From assembly GCA_017626325.1 (NCBI GenBank), contig JAGAIZ010000029.1:1-43887 (forward strand): a stretch of 43,887 bases of DNA, in the 5' to 3' direction. The notes beneath the pieces are model-generated. The model searched no databases and was not told the DNA's origin. It was given only the letters and a program-made list of their open reading frames with translations. The position numbers and the translations under genes were made by a program. This stretch comes from Lachnospiraceae bacterium. Lineage in GTDB: Bacteria > Bacillota > Clostridia > Lachnospirales > Lachnospiraceae. This document shows positions 8,148 through 14,436 of this stretch, piece after piece (position 1 is the first letter of the stretch; each line of letters starts with the position of its first letter).

Positions 8148-9043
8148 TTAGATTCCCTCTTTTCTATCAGAAGTTTACAGATAGTTACCAGTAATACACA
8201 AAACAGGAATATGATTGGAAAAACCGGGCTCCACGCATTTGTGACAAGCCCTATCACCACTGCCAGAACTGTTACAGGCAAAGCTACATAAACCCATGCA
8301 AACTTACCGTGTGAATTTTTCTTATGAATATACTCTGTATTCTGTGCAATGATATTTTCCGCATGGATTGACATACTCGCCATGATCAATAGCATAACTG
8401 CCGCAGCATCTGTCAGCCAATCCAAGGCATTGCATACTTCACTTCCCACGATATCTTTTGCCATAAATATAAATTCTGATCCAAAGAAGAACAGCAAAAC
8501 GCTTAATACAATCATACCTGCATATCTTTTCCGGTTCCGGCCGCTCTCCTCACGAAAAGACTTTATGATTGCCTCATCAAACAGCAATGAATTTGAGCAG
8601 ATTTCCTGATAATTCTTCGGCTGAAAAAAAGTCCATACCAATATGGCTATACCTATTGCCATAGTTCCCCAATATAGTGGGAGCAGAAGCTGCCTGTAAT
8701 CGGAAAAACTGCCAAAAATATCAGAACTAATAATCAGCCCCACCCCAATAGCAATGTTCTTTGCACGATGCCGCTTATAGGAAAGAAACCCATCAATCAT
8801 CTCCCGGCTTACATAATAGCCACCGCTTTGGTTATTCTCATCCGGACTTTCACTTTTCAGCAGATAATCCAATGTCACACCAAACATATTGCTGATTTGC
8901 AATAATTTATCAATCTCCGGTATTCCCCTGTCGCTTTCCCATTTGCTTACAGCCTGACGTGACACATCCAGCAGTCCTGCCATCTCCTCCTGAGAATATC
9001 CTTTCTCTTTGCGGATAGCCTTCAATTTCTCTCCAAAAGTCAT
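8144..9043 (-). CDS. XRE-family regulator with C-terminal membrane domain
   Basis: 299 residues. Residues 3-62 are a typical Cro/C1 helix-turn-helix (FGEKLKAIRKEKGYSQEEMAGLLDVSRQAVSKWESDRGIPEIDKLLQISNMFGVTLDYLLK). Residues ~95-135, 175-230 and 250-290 hold five or so membrane segments. This architecture, a cytoplasmic HTH tied to the membrane, is common in Firmicutes near transport or stress genes. An ATG at 9043 with AGAGAGG 9 bases upstream is preferred to a TTG at 9052. Just upstream lie a TATAAT-like box (9079-9084) and 21-bp spaced direct repeats (9112-9144) that may be its operator. Co-transcribed with the lipoprotein gene. Confidence 0.88.
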   Translation of the reverse strand: MTFGEKLKAIRKEKGYSQEEMAGLLDVSRQAVSKWESDRGIPEIDKLLQISNMFGVTLDYLLKSESPDENNQSGGYYVSREMIDGFLSYKRHRAKNIAIGVGLIISSDIFGSFSDYRQLLLPLYWGTMAIGIAILVWTFFQPKNYQEICSNSLLFDEAIIKSFREESGRNRKRYAGMIVLSVLLFFFGSEFIFMAKDIVGSEVCNALDWLTDAAAVMLLIMASMSIHAENIIAQNTEYIHKKNSHGKFAWVYVALPVTVLAVVIGLVTNAWSPVFPIIFLFCVLLVTICKLLIEKRESK

Positions 9044-9111
9044 TTTTAACAACCTCTCTTTCTGTTTTTCTGTTTGGATTATAAAATCAAAGCTGTCTAA
9101 ATGCCACCACC

Positions 9112-9144
9112 TTAGCGTGCCATCCTGTCAATTTAGCGTGTCAT
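9112..9144. promoter_or_regulatory. Direct repeats spaced 21 bp upstream of the XRE-membrane gene
   Basis: TTAGCGTGCCAT (9112-9123) and TTAGCGTGTCAT (9133-9144) differ at one base and start exactly 21 bases apart, two helical turns; a weak third copy may start at 9154. They lie about 30-60 bases upstream of a TATAAT-like box (9079-9084) on the minus strand. Most likely a binding site for a dimeric regulator, perhaps the XRE protein itself; not proven. Confidence 0.45.
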
Positions 9145-9197
9145 TCCCTGATTTTACGCCTTGATTCCGTTTTAGACAGAAAGCAGATACTAAATCA

Positions 9198-9371
9198 TCA
9201 TTCCATCTCCTTAAACGTGCCATCCATTCCTCCCACAAGGCTCCACTGGCGCTGCATATAGGATTTCAGATTTTCCATGCTTTGCTGATATGCTTCACAA
9301 GCTATTTGGGGATTATCAAAATGTTCCATAATCGCACAGGCGGCACAATACCCGCTTTGAATGTACCACCC
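9198..9371 (-). pseudogene. C-terminal fragment of a FAD-dependent oxidoreductase
   Basis: The minus strand is open for 57 codons from a TAA at 9372-9374 to a TGA at 9198. The peptide (SGYCAACAIMEHFDNPQ..., AYQQSMENLKSYMQRQWSLVGGM...) matches what is expected at the end of geranylgeranyl-reductase-like flavoproteins, where an ESGY/SGY..A.AI helix follows the FAD-binding GEGI segment. The N-terminal part of such a protein is present at 13307-13789 on the same strand, so the two are probably halves of one broken gene. No start codon or ribosome binding site is present. The family assignment of this short piece is inference. Confidence 0.5.
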
Positions 9372-9426
9372 TTAAGAAAAAATTGGCTCCAAATCAAAAC
9401 AGCTTATGTGGTAATACTATCTATAC

Positions 9427-10002
9427 TTAATTATCATAATTTACATCATATTTTGAAATAAATCCTTCTTGCTCTTTTGGGATTTCATTTTCAATATAAT
9501 CCATATACATTTCTTTCTGACTTTCATCTCTATATTCTATATCACCAAAAAACTCCTCTAAAATCAACTCCCCATCAGACTGTCCAAAAGCCATAAATAT
9601 ATATGTCTTTCCCTCCTGTGGGATATCTCTTGTATTCTCAATACGGTCTGAGCGAGGGTATAATAATGTACCATTACTTAAATACCCTCCATGCCGATAA
9701 CATTCTATATTCTTAGTTAATTCACCTTTCAAATTTTCTTCAACTGTAATTGCATATCGGCTATAAGTATCCATGTTGTTCGAGGTGTTGTAATCCACTG
9801 CATTGTCAAGAACTTCATCAACAGTTCCAATAAAAATATAATCTACTTGCCCCACCGTCTCATACATATTTGTTTCGTCATATACCATCGTGAGGTGATA
9901 ACATTCCATTTCTCCATTCCACTCAATAACCTTTTGACTAGAGCAAGCTGACAAAAAAAGAATACAGATAAGCATAAGGGCGATTTTCATTTTTATTTTC
10001 AT
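9427..10002 (-). CDS. Putative lipoprotein (191 aa)
   Basis: Start at 10002 behind GGAGG; an open extension to 10113 is upstream promoter sequence. The signal is MKIKMKIALMLICILFLSAC with lipobox LSAC, Cys20. The mature domain has alternating beta-strand-like segments: VDYIFIGTVDEVL, YSRYAITVEENLKGEL, IECYRHGGYL, GKTYIFMAFGQSDGE. This resembles secreted single-domain proteins in which an IxVxxxLKG strand precedes a GG and a P-x-x-GK-x-Y-I-F motif; no function is known to me. It lies inside the island between the two flavoprotein fragments and has the module-A promoter in front. Confidence 0.75.
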   Translation of the reverse strand: MKIKMKIALMLICILFLSACSSQKVIEWNGEMECYHLTMVYDETNMYETVGQVDYIFIGTVDEVLDNAVDYNTSNNMDTYSRYAITVEENLKGELTKNIECYRHGGYLSNGTLLYPRSDRIENTRDIPQEGKTYIFMAFGQSDGELILEEFFGDIEYRDESQKEMYMDYIENEIPKEQEGFISKYDVNYDN

Positions 10003-10041
10003 ATTTTTCCTCCATATTTCACATAAAATGATATTAGGAAC

Positions 10042-10125
10042 ATTATACCATAGAAATTTTTCTTTTTTGTCCGATGGCACAAAATGACTATTTTTCGGGA
10101 ATGCAAAGCACAAAAGGACTACGCA
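10042..10125 (-). promoter_or_regulatory. Promoter module A (related to module B at 13865)
   Basis: Reading the minus strand, a TATAAT (10042-10047) lies 40 bases before the lipoprotein start, with no good -35 at 17 bp. The upstream ~75 bases closely match the sequence before the flavoprotein gene at 13865-13940: GTGCCATC, then an A-rich run, ATTTTCTRTGG and TAYAAT, as well as the outer CTATTTTYYNGGAATG block. The shared block without a strong -35 suggests activator-dependent control or a common origin as a mobile or replication element. Confidence 0.55.
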
Positions 10126-10175
10126 AGCAGCCCTTTTCCATTATTTCATTCTGTGTTTATCATTTTTCTGTACAC

Positions 10176-10270
10176 TATCACGAAAACTGCTTATACAATC
10201 ACGGAAACCATTATATTATCACGAAAACTTATCGGCAGTTTTCCGTGTTTGTATCCGAGTTTCTGTGATA
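10176..10270. repeat. Iteron-like array A
   Basis: Three direct copies of a 12-mer (TATCACGAAAAC at 10176 and 10217, AATCACGGAAAC at 10197) are spaced 21 and 20 bases. Two inverted copies follow, GTTTTCCGTG at 10238-10247 and GTTTCTGTGATA at 10259-10270. Direct copies first and inverted copies last is the same order as in array B at 14009. Periodic 20-bp spacing fits binding of a multimeric protein on one face of the helix, as in plasmid Rep iterons. Confidence 0.6.
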
Positions 10271-10278
10271 ATATCCGA

Positions 10279-10516
10279 CTTTTGCCTACGAGTATAAACT
10301 ATCAGGCAAAAGAGCCCCAGAACAGAAGTTCACCCACTCCCAAATGTAAAAAACCACTTAAAAGCACACAAAAATAATGTAACTTTTAGACCTATGTAGT
10401 GCCAAGAATGCCGTATTTACGGGCTTTGTGGGGTTTCCGCAACCTTATCCACCAGAAGCTAAGACACCTTTGTATGCTAGAATTATTATTCCCAATTTAT
10501 GTCAAACAACTTCATA
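10279..10516. other. Intergenic stretch with inverted repeat
   Basis: CTTTTGCCT (10279-10287) and AGGCAAAAG (10304-10312) are a perfect 9-bp inverted repeat just beyond iteron array A. The left arm resembles the inverted iteron of array B (CTTTTGCCAAAT). No gene was recognised between here and the holin stop at 10517. Confidence 0.45.
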
Positions 10517-10921
10517 CTACTGCTTTCCGTCTTTAAGTTGCTCCAGTATATCCTTTAATTTCTGTGGTATTGGCAAACCCAGTGTTGCTACATTTTCCAT
10601 AATTATAATCCCTTCATTAGAAAGATAAAAGAGAATGACTACTGTACGAACCATATTTCCATTCTGAATAATCAGTGCATCAATCACATTCCCCACTGCC
10701 ACTAAGAAAAAGATAGATACTTTCTTTGCTATCCCACAGAAACCAATCTCATTGGATATTTTTTTATTCAAAATTGAAATCAGTATTTGAGTCATATACT
10801 CCACTACCATAAATAAAAGCAAAGCAGACAATAAACCATCCCACCCTCCAAGCACAACTTCAACTATACCTCTTTCCACTACAAACAATATCCGCTGTTC
10901 CATAAATAAAAACATTTTCAT
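10517..10921 (-). CDS. Phage holin family protein (TcdE/Cph1-type)
   Basis: 134 residues from an ATG at 10921 with a GGGGA 8 bases upstream; an open extension to 10987 is not supported. Hydrophobic segments at about 20-48, 68-86 and 92-110 surround the family pattern GGWDGLLSALLLFMVVEYMTQIL...KKISNEIGFCGIAKKV...FYLSNEGIIIMENVATLGLPIPQKLKDILEQL. Holins of this family open the membrane for phage endolysins or export large toxins. No endolysin or phage structural gene is nearby, so this is an orphan holin, perhaps a prophage relic or recruited for export or lysis of the host. Confidence 0.88.
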   Translation of the reverse strand: MKMFLFMEQRILFVVERGIVEVVLGGWDGLLSALLLFMVVEYMTQILISILNKKISNEIGFCGIAKKVSIFFLVAVGNVIDALIIQNGNMVRTVVILFYLSNEGIIIMENVATLGLPIPQKLKDILEQLKDGKQ

Positions 10922-11178
10922 TCTCGTATCCCCACTTCTCTTTATTATTTTTGCTGTATTGCTTATCATGATGAATTGTATCCTCATGATGGTATTATTG
11001 TATCAAGACTCTCTACTTGAGTCGTTACTATTTGAATCAACATTCGAAATTTAGAGTTGCTTCATTAAGCACCTCTGTACAAGTCTTATAAATACTGCTT
11101 TTGCAGATAATAAAGTATTTGAAATTCTGAAAATTAAATATAAAAAACCACCATGCTACCATAAGCAGTCATGATGGT

Positions 11179-11574
11179 CTATATTATCTCAGAGAGTTCT
11201 TCCTGATAGCCCCTATACATCGCTATTACACTTCTGGCAAAACTCTGCCTTGCCGTCGGACTCAATTTGGTGAGATTAATATTCAACGCCTGCATCCAAT
11301 CCAGTTCAGGTTCGCTGACCACTTTACCAAGCGACGGTCCCACCTTATCTTTCAAAAGATCTACTAAATCAACATCCAAAGCATCTGCCACCCGCATCAA
11401 TGTCTCCAGCGATGGCTTTTGTGCTCCATTTTCGTAACGGGAGATTGCGGATTTGCCGCTTCCAACACGATTAGCCAATTCTGTCTGTGAAATACCTGTC
11501 GCATTCCTAGCCATGCGAATATTGCTTCCGATTGCTCTATACTTTTCGCTGTAATCGTTTGCAAAACTATCCAT
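11179..11574 (-). CDS. XRE-family transcriptional regulator
   Basis: 131 residues with a Cro/C1 helix-turn-helix at about 14-72 (IGSNIRMARNATGISQTELANRVGSGKSAISRYENGAQKPSLETLMRVADALDVDLVDLL). The C-terminal ~55 residues (LDWMQALNINLTKLSPTARQSFARSVIAMYRGYQEELSEI) are a short helical tail, probably for dimerisation. The start follows GGAGAG by about 9 bases. It is divergent from the 379-residue gene at 11981. The 406 bases between them hold a 20-bp repeat array and a 22-bp palindrome, so it is the natural candidate to control that promoter and its own. Confidence 0.9.
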   Translation of the reverse strand: MDSFANDYSEKYRAIGSNIRMARNATGISQTELANRVGSGKSAISRYENGAQKPSLETLMRVADALDVDLVDLLKDKVGPSLGKVVSEPELDWMQALNINLTKLSPTARQSFARSVIAMYRGYQEELSEII

Positions 11575-11725
11575 CCGCTTTCTCTCTCCTTTCTTTCGTA
11601 TTTTCTATTCCCTATGCTTACACAAATGTAAACGTTTATAATCATTTTACATTTCCTCTTAATCTACATTTCTCAATCTACTAATACTCTACCACAAAAA
11701 AAGTCAACGAGGTTTTCATCATGCT

Positions 11726-11800
11726 ATCCAATTTATTCTGACAATATCCAATTTGTTCTGATAATATCCAATCTGTTATAGCAATATTCAACATCTTCTC
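11726..11800. repeat. Tandem array of 20-bp repeats
   Basis: Three head-to-tail units of exactly 20 bp (11726-11745, 11746-11765, 11766-11785) share ATCCAATYTRTT at the start and end in AAT; a fourth, poor copy (ATTCAAC...) follows. ATCCAATTTGTTCTGATAAT is the middle unit. They lie between the divergent regulator and the 379-residue gene. The even two-turn period fits cooperative binding of a repressor. Confidence 0.7.
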
Positions 11801-11846
11801 TCCTTTTAATCACCACGTTCCGTGAACATCTTGAATACTTTATTTT

Positions 11847-11909
11847 ATCAACAGAATATTCTGTTGATTTCAACAAATTATTTACATTTGTATTTTAATA
11901 GTGTATAGT
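11847..11909 (+). promoter_or_regulatory. Promoter of the 379-residue gene with a 22-bp perfect palindrome
   Basis: A -35 TTTACA (11881-11886), a 17-bp spacer and a -10 TATAGT (11904-11909) make a good sigma-A promoter about 70 bases before the start codon. Twelve bases upstream of the -35 is a perfect 22-bp palindrome (11847-11868; half-site ATCAACAGAAT). It is a likely operator or activator site. It does not match the Gram-positive LexA box. The opposite promoter region also contains TTTACATTTGT (minus strand, about 11624-11634). Confidence 0.7.
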
Positions 11910-11980
11910 AAATGATGAATAGATGTATATATGTATTCAATTTTTAATAATAGATTTTGTTTTGAAAGGTGGTGGTTGCA

Positions 11981-13120
11981 TTGCAGCAAAATACTCAAAA
12001 TTTCATGCTAAATTTTGCGACTCTGTTCCAATGCTCCATCAAACCGCTCAAATCTAAAAACCAAAGAGAAGCCGTGAATGCTTTGTTAATTGAACCAGGG
12101 GCAGAAAACATCTCAGATGCCGCTAGTTCCAATTACACGACTGGAAAGCGCGTTGTTCCCGATGACTATCGTAGCACTCTTGCCGCCCTCTCAGATGAGG
12201 AACTTACTGAACGCCTTACCTATATTGGCATCTTAGAATACGATAGAATGTGCGTGGCTCTCCGACGTCTTGTGGAATGCGCTAGAATTCCCTCTAGTCA
12301 ACGCAAACGTTTGATTGATACCTACCAAAATTCTGGACAAATAGAGTTCATTAAAAGCACTGTTCGGGCTGCTGCTGATTGCAAAGAAATTGTGCAACTG
12401 ACCAATAGCGATATCAATCACCTTGCAGAATTTGCCAATGTGGAATCCTCCGCAGAGCCGATGAATAACAAACCCACACCAGATATTGAAGCAGAAGCAA
12501 CCATAAGCAATCCTACCAGATACCCTCTATTCACACAAAAGTTCGAGGATAAATACAACCACAACTGGATTTCCGAGTATACTCCTCAAAATACAGATAT
12601 AGAAGATCTCCGAAGTAGGGATTTCTTTGGCTCGACCGTTGTCTCAAGTCAGCAAGATCTCAATATGCCCTATGACTTTCCCAAACTCCTTTGCTTTCTG
12701 ACACCTATGGTAAAAGGTAATCCAATAGATGAATTCACAGTTGAGGAGTTTATGGATTGTATGAGCATTAGCATCATTAATAATAAAGTTACAAATGGAA
12801 GCATAGAATGTCTGAAACTCGCTGGTCCTGCGAAAGGCGTGGTTAAATTCATCTCAAGGCTTAATCTGTCAGAAGTATCTGATGTTGCCTTTCTTATGGC
12901 TGGAAAGATCACTAATCGGGATGCTAAGGATATAGAAAATGCCATCCGAACTGCATCTAACAAGAACGTGAACTGTATCCATTCCATGTGGTACGATGAA
13001 GAAATACCTGAGATTGAGCTGACACTTATAACGCATCTATGCCCAGGGAAAGCCAAGCAACAATCCACTTATGAGATTGACGAGGATGGAGTAAAGATAC
13101 CAAAACAGGATAAGGAATAA
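11981..13120 (+). CDS. Uncharacterised protein (379 aa), divergent from XRE regulator
   Basis: TTG at 11981 is preferred as start because AAAGGTGG lies 8 bases before it; GTG at 11969 overlaps that site. The protein is soluble. Residues ~1-140 are helical: NFATLFQCSIKPLKSKNQREAVNALLIEPGAENISDAASSNYTTGKRVVPDDYRSTLAAL..., then SSQRKRLIDTYQNSGQIEFIKSTVRAA. The part up to GKRVVP resembles an N-terminal domain I have seen on varied effector-like proteins, but I cannot name it. Residues ~180-345 form a second, more polar domain (CFLTPMVKGNPIDEFTVEEFMDCMSISIINNK, ISRLNLSEVSDVAFLMAG). The tail is charged. No catalytic motif is visible. Codon use and lower G+C differ from the core genes at 14-43 kb. 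A defence, phage or element-maintenance role is possible but unproven. Confidence 0.75.
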   Translation: MQQNTQNFMLNFATLFQCSIKPLKSKNQREAVNALLIEPGAENISDAASSNYTTGKRVVPDDYRSTLAALSDEELTERLTYIGILEYDRMCVALRRLVECARIPSSQRKRLIDTYQNSGQIEFIKSTVRAAADCKEIVQLTNSDINHLAEFANVESSAEPMNNKPTPDIEAEATISNPTRYPLFTQKFEDKYNHNWISEYTPQNTDIEDLRSRDFFGSTVVSSQQDLNMPYDFPKLLCFLTPMVKGNPIDEFTVEEFMDCMSISIINNKVTNGSIECLKLAGPAKGVVKFISRLNLSEVSDVAFLMAGKITNRDAKDIENAIRTASNKNVNCIHSMWYDEEIPEIELTLITHLCPGKAKQQSTYEIDEDGVKIPKQDKE

Positions 13121-13189
13121 AGATTATTTCTCATAAGAATTTAAATCCGGATAATTAGAAAGAGAAGAATTGATCTCATCATACTATTA

Positions 13190-13322
13190 TATTTTTGAAT
13201 TTAAATGGATCATAAAACCCGAACCACAAAACGATTGAAAAAATATACGAATCAAATCAGAAAGAATATACAAACATCTTTATAGAATATTTTTTATTTG
13301 ACGGCTTTATGATTCAAAAATA
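13190..13322. repeat. Imperfect inverted repeat at the right end of the island
   Basis: TATTTTTGA plus ATCATAAAACC (13190-13198 and 13209-13219, separated by 10 extra bases) matches inverted GGCTTTATGATTCAAAAATA (13303-13322). The right arm ends about 13 bases before the point where the flavoprotein frame is broken. The repeat may mark the end of the inserted segment or a recombination site; the 83 bases between the arms contain no gene. Confidence 0.45.
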
Positions 13323-13789
13323 AGATACAGCACCACTAGGAGAAGTCGGGGATACCTTGCGCTTTCCGTATAATTACTTTCCCCATGCAGGCTGATTTCC
13401 ACAAAACCATCCTTTTCCGTGAAGGAAAGTGCCGCCACACCATCCCTGACCTCTGCGCCACTCACCTTTGCCTTTTTAGCAAGCCACCCGTCAAAATGGC
13501 TGCGCCATACATTCAGCCCCTCTTGCTCAAAACGGTATTCTTTCCCCACGTCATTTGTGAAGATCATTCCCCTGTTCTCTGTCGGAGTACACATGGCAGA
13601 CTCCGGCACATCCTCCCCGAAATAAGTCTTTACAAGTTTCATTGATTTCTTTATCAGAACGCCCGAACAGGACTTATACCTTGGCATTTTGAATTTCTCC
13701 ACCAGAAGAACCTTATAGCCCTTTTCCACTAAGACCTTAGATGCCGTACATCCTGCAAGCCCAGCACCGACCACTACCACATCATACAT
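13307..13789 (-). pseudogene. FAD-dependent oxidoreductase, N-terminal half (geranylgeranyl-reductase-like)
   Basis: The frame starts MYDVVVVGAGLAGCTASKVL with the Rossmann GxGxxG motif and continues LLVEKFKMPRYKSCSGVLIKKS, a typical flavoprotein with the KSCSG segment of the geranylgeranyl reductase / halogenase superfamily. It follows AAAGGAG. After about residue 145 (YTESARY) the sequence turns into PRLLLVVLYLIFES and stops. Full-length relatives are about 370 residues, so roughly 60 percent is missing, including the substrate domain. A probable C-terminal piece lies at 9198-9371. The product would be non-functional. The upstream promoter module B (13865-13940) is intact. Confidence 0.8.
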
Positions 13790-13864
13790 CTCCTTTCCAT
13801 TCTCTCTGTTGTTTCCTATTACTTCTACAGAAATCTGTTCCTGCTAAAGTAAAAATCCCCATTG

Positions 13865-13940
13865 ATTGTACCACAGAAAATTTCTTGTATTTATCGGATG
13901 GCACGAAACGGCTATTTTCTAGGAATGAAAAGCATAAAAC
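13865..13940 (-). promoter_or_regulatory. Promoter module B of the broken flavoprotein gene
   Basis: A TACAAT (13865-13870) on the minus strand lies about 75 bases before the flavoprotein start. Upstream are ATTTTCTGTGG, an A-rich run, GTGCCATC and a CTATTTTCT/GGAATG block that match module A at 10042-10125 almost base for base over about 75 bases. As in module A there is no good -35 hexamer. Confidence 0.55.
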
Positions 13941-14008
13941 GACCAAAAAGAGCCTGCACAGCTCCTTATCATTTTCCCATATTCTTTTTATTACTTTACT
14001 CATATATC

Positions 14009-14076
14009 ATTTGGCGAAACCCTATACATTTCAGCAAAACTATACCTTTCAGCAAAACCCCTGACTTTTGCCAAAT
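14009..14076. repeat. Iteron-like array B
   Basis: ATTTGGCGAAAC (14009-14020) and two copies of TTTCAGCAAAAC (14029-14040, 14047-14058) are direct repeats spaced 20 and 18 bases; the inverted copy CTTTTGCCAAAT follows at 14065-14076. The order and spacing match array A, while the sequence of the unit differs. The remaining gap to 14181 shows no gene. Confidence 0.6.
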
Positions 14077-14181
14077 AGTGTGCTTTTATCCCCAATCGCA
14101 ATGCTGTCAGCCCTATCCCCAAACCACAATAAAAGAGGCCCACCAGTCAATCCGGTGAACCCCTTTATACTCAAAATCCTT

Positions 14182-14209
14182 AGCTGAAAGCCCTGCTTTC
14201 AGCTTTTTT
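14182..14209 (+). terminator. Rho-independent terminator on the plus strand
   Basis: AGCTGAAAG and CTTTCAGCT form a perfect 9-bp stem with a 5-base loop, followed by TTTTTT. The nearest plus-strand gene ends 1 kb upstream at 13120, with the broken flavoprotein gene between, so its original gene may have been lost. Confidence 0.7.
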
Positions 14210-14368
14210 AAGCCATTTTTACAAACTTTTGCTAAGACTGCCATGCAGCCTCCACTGCGCTCCGCTCCGTGTCGGTCACAGGCTTCGCCTACATACGCAG
14301 ATTGAGTCGTGCAATACAGTGTCTTGCCGCTACGCGCCAATCCACATGCGTTGCACTTTCATAAACAT

Positions 14369-14406
14369 TAAAAGAAGCCCGGCTTCATGCAAGCATAAGC
14401 CGGACT
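14369..14406 (-). terminator. Terminator of ppdK
   Basis: AGTCCGGCTT and AAGCCGGGCT pair over 10 bp (one mismatch) with an 11-base loop, followed on the minus strand by TTCTTTT. It starts 31 bases after the ppdK stop. The flanking TAAACATTAA / TTAATGTTTA could extend the structure. The 150 bases further left (14213-14360) contain nothing recognisable. Confidence 0.8.
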
Positions 14407-14436
14407 CCTTATTAATGTTTACTCAATCTGCTTATC

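Noticed and set aside
10003-10113. N-terminal extension of the lipoprotein to 10113
   Set aside because: The extension translates the conserved promoter module, and GGAGG with a signal peptide marks the start at 10002.
11847-11868. LexA (SOS) box at the palindrome
   Set aside because: The Gram-positive CGAAC-N4-GTTCG pattern is not present.
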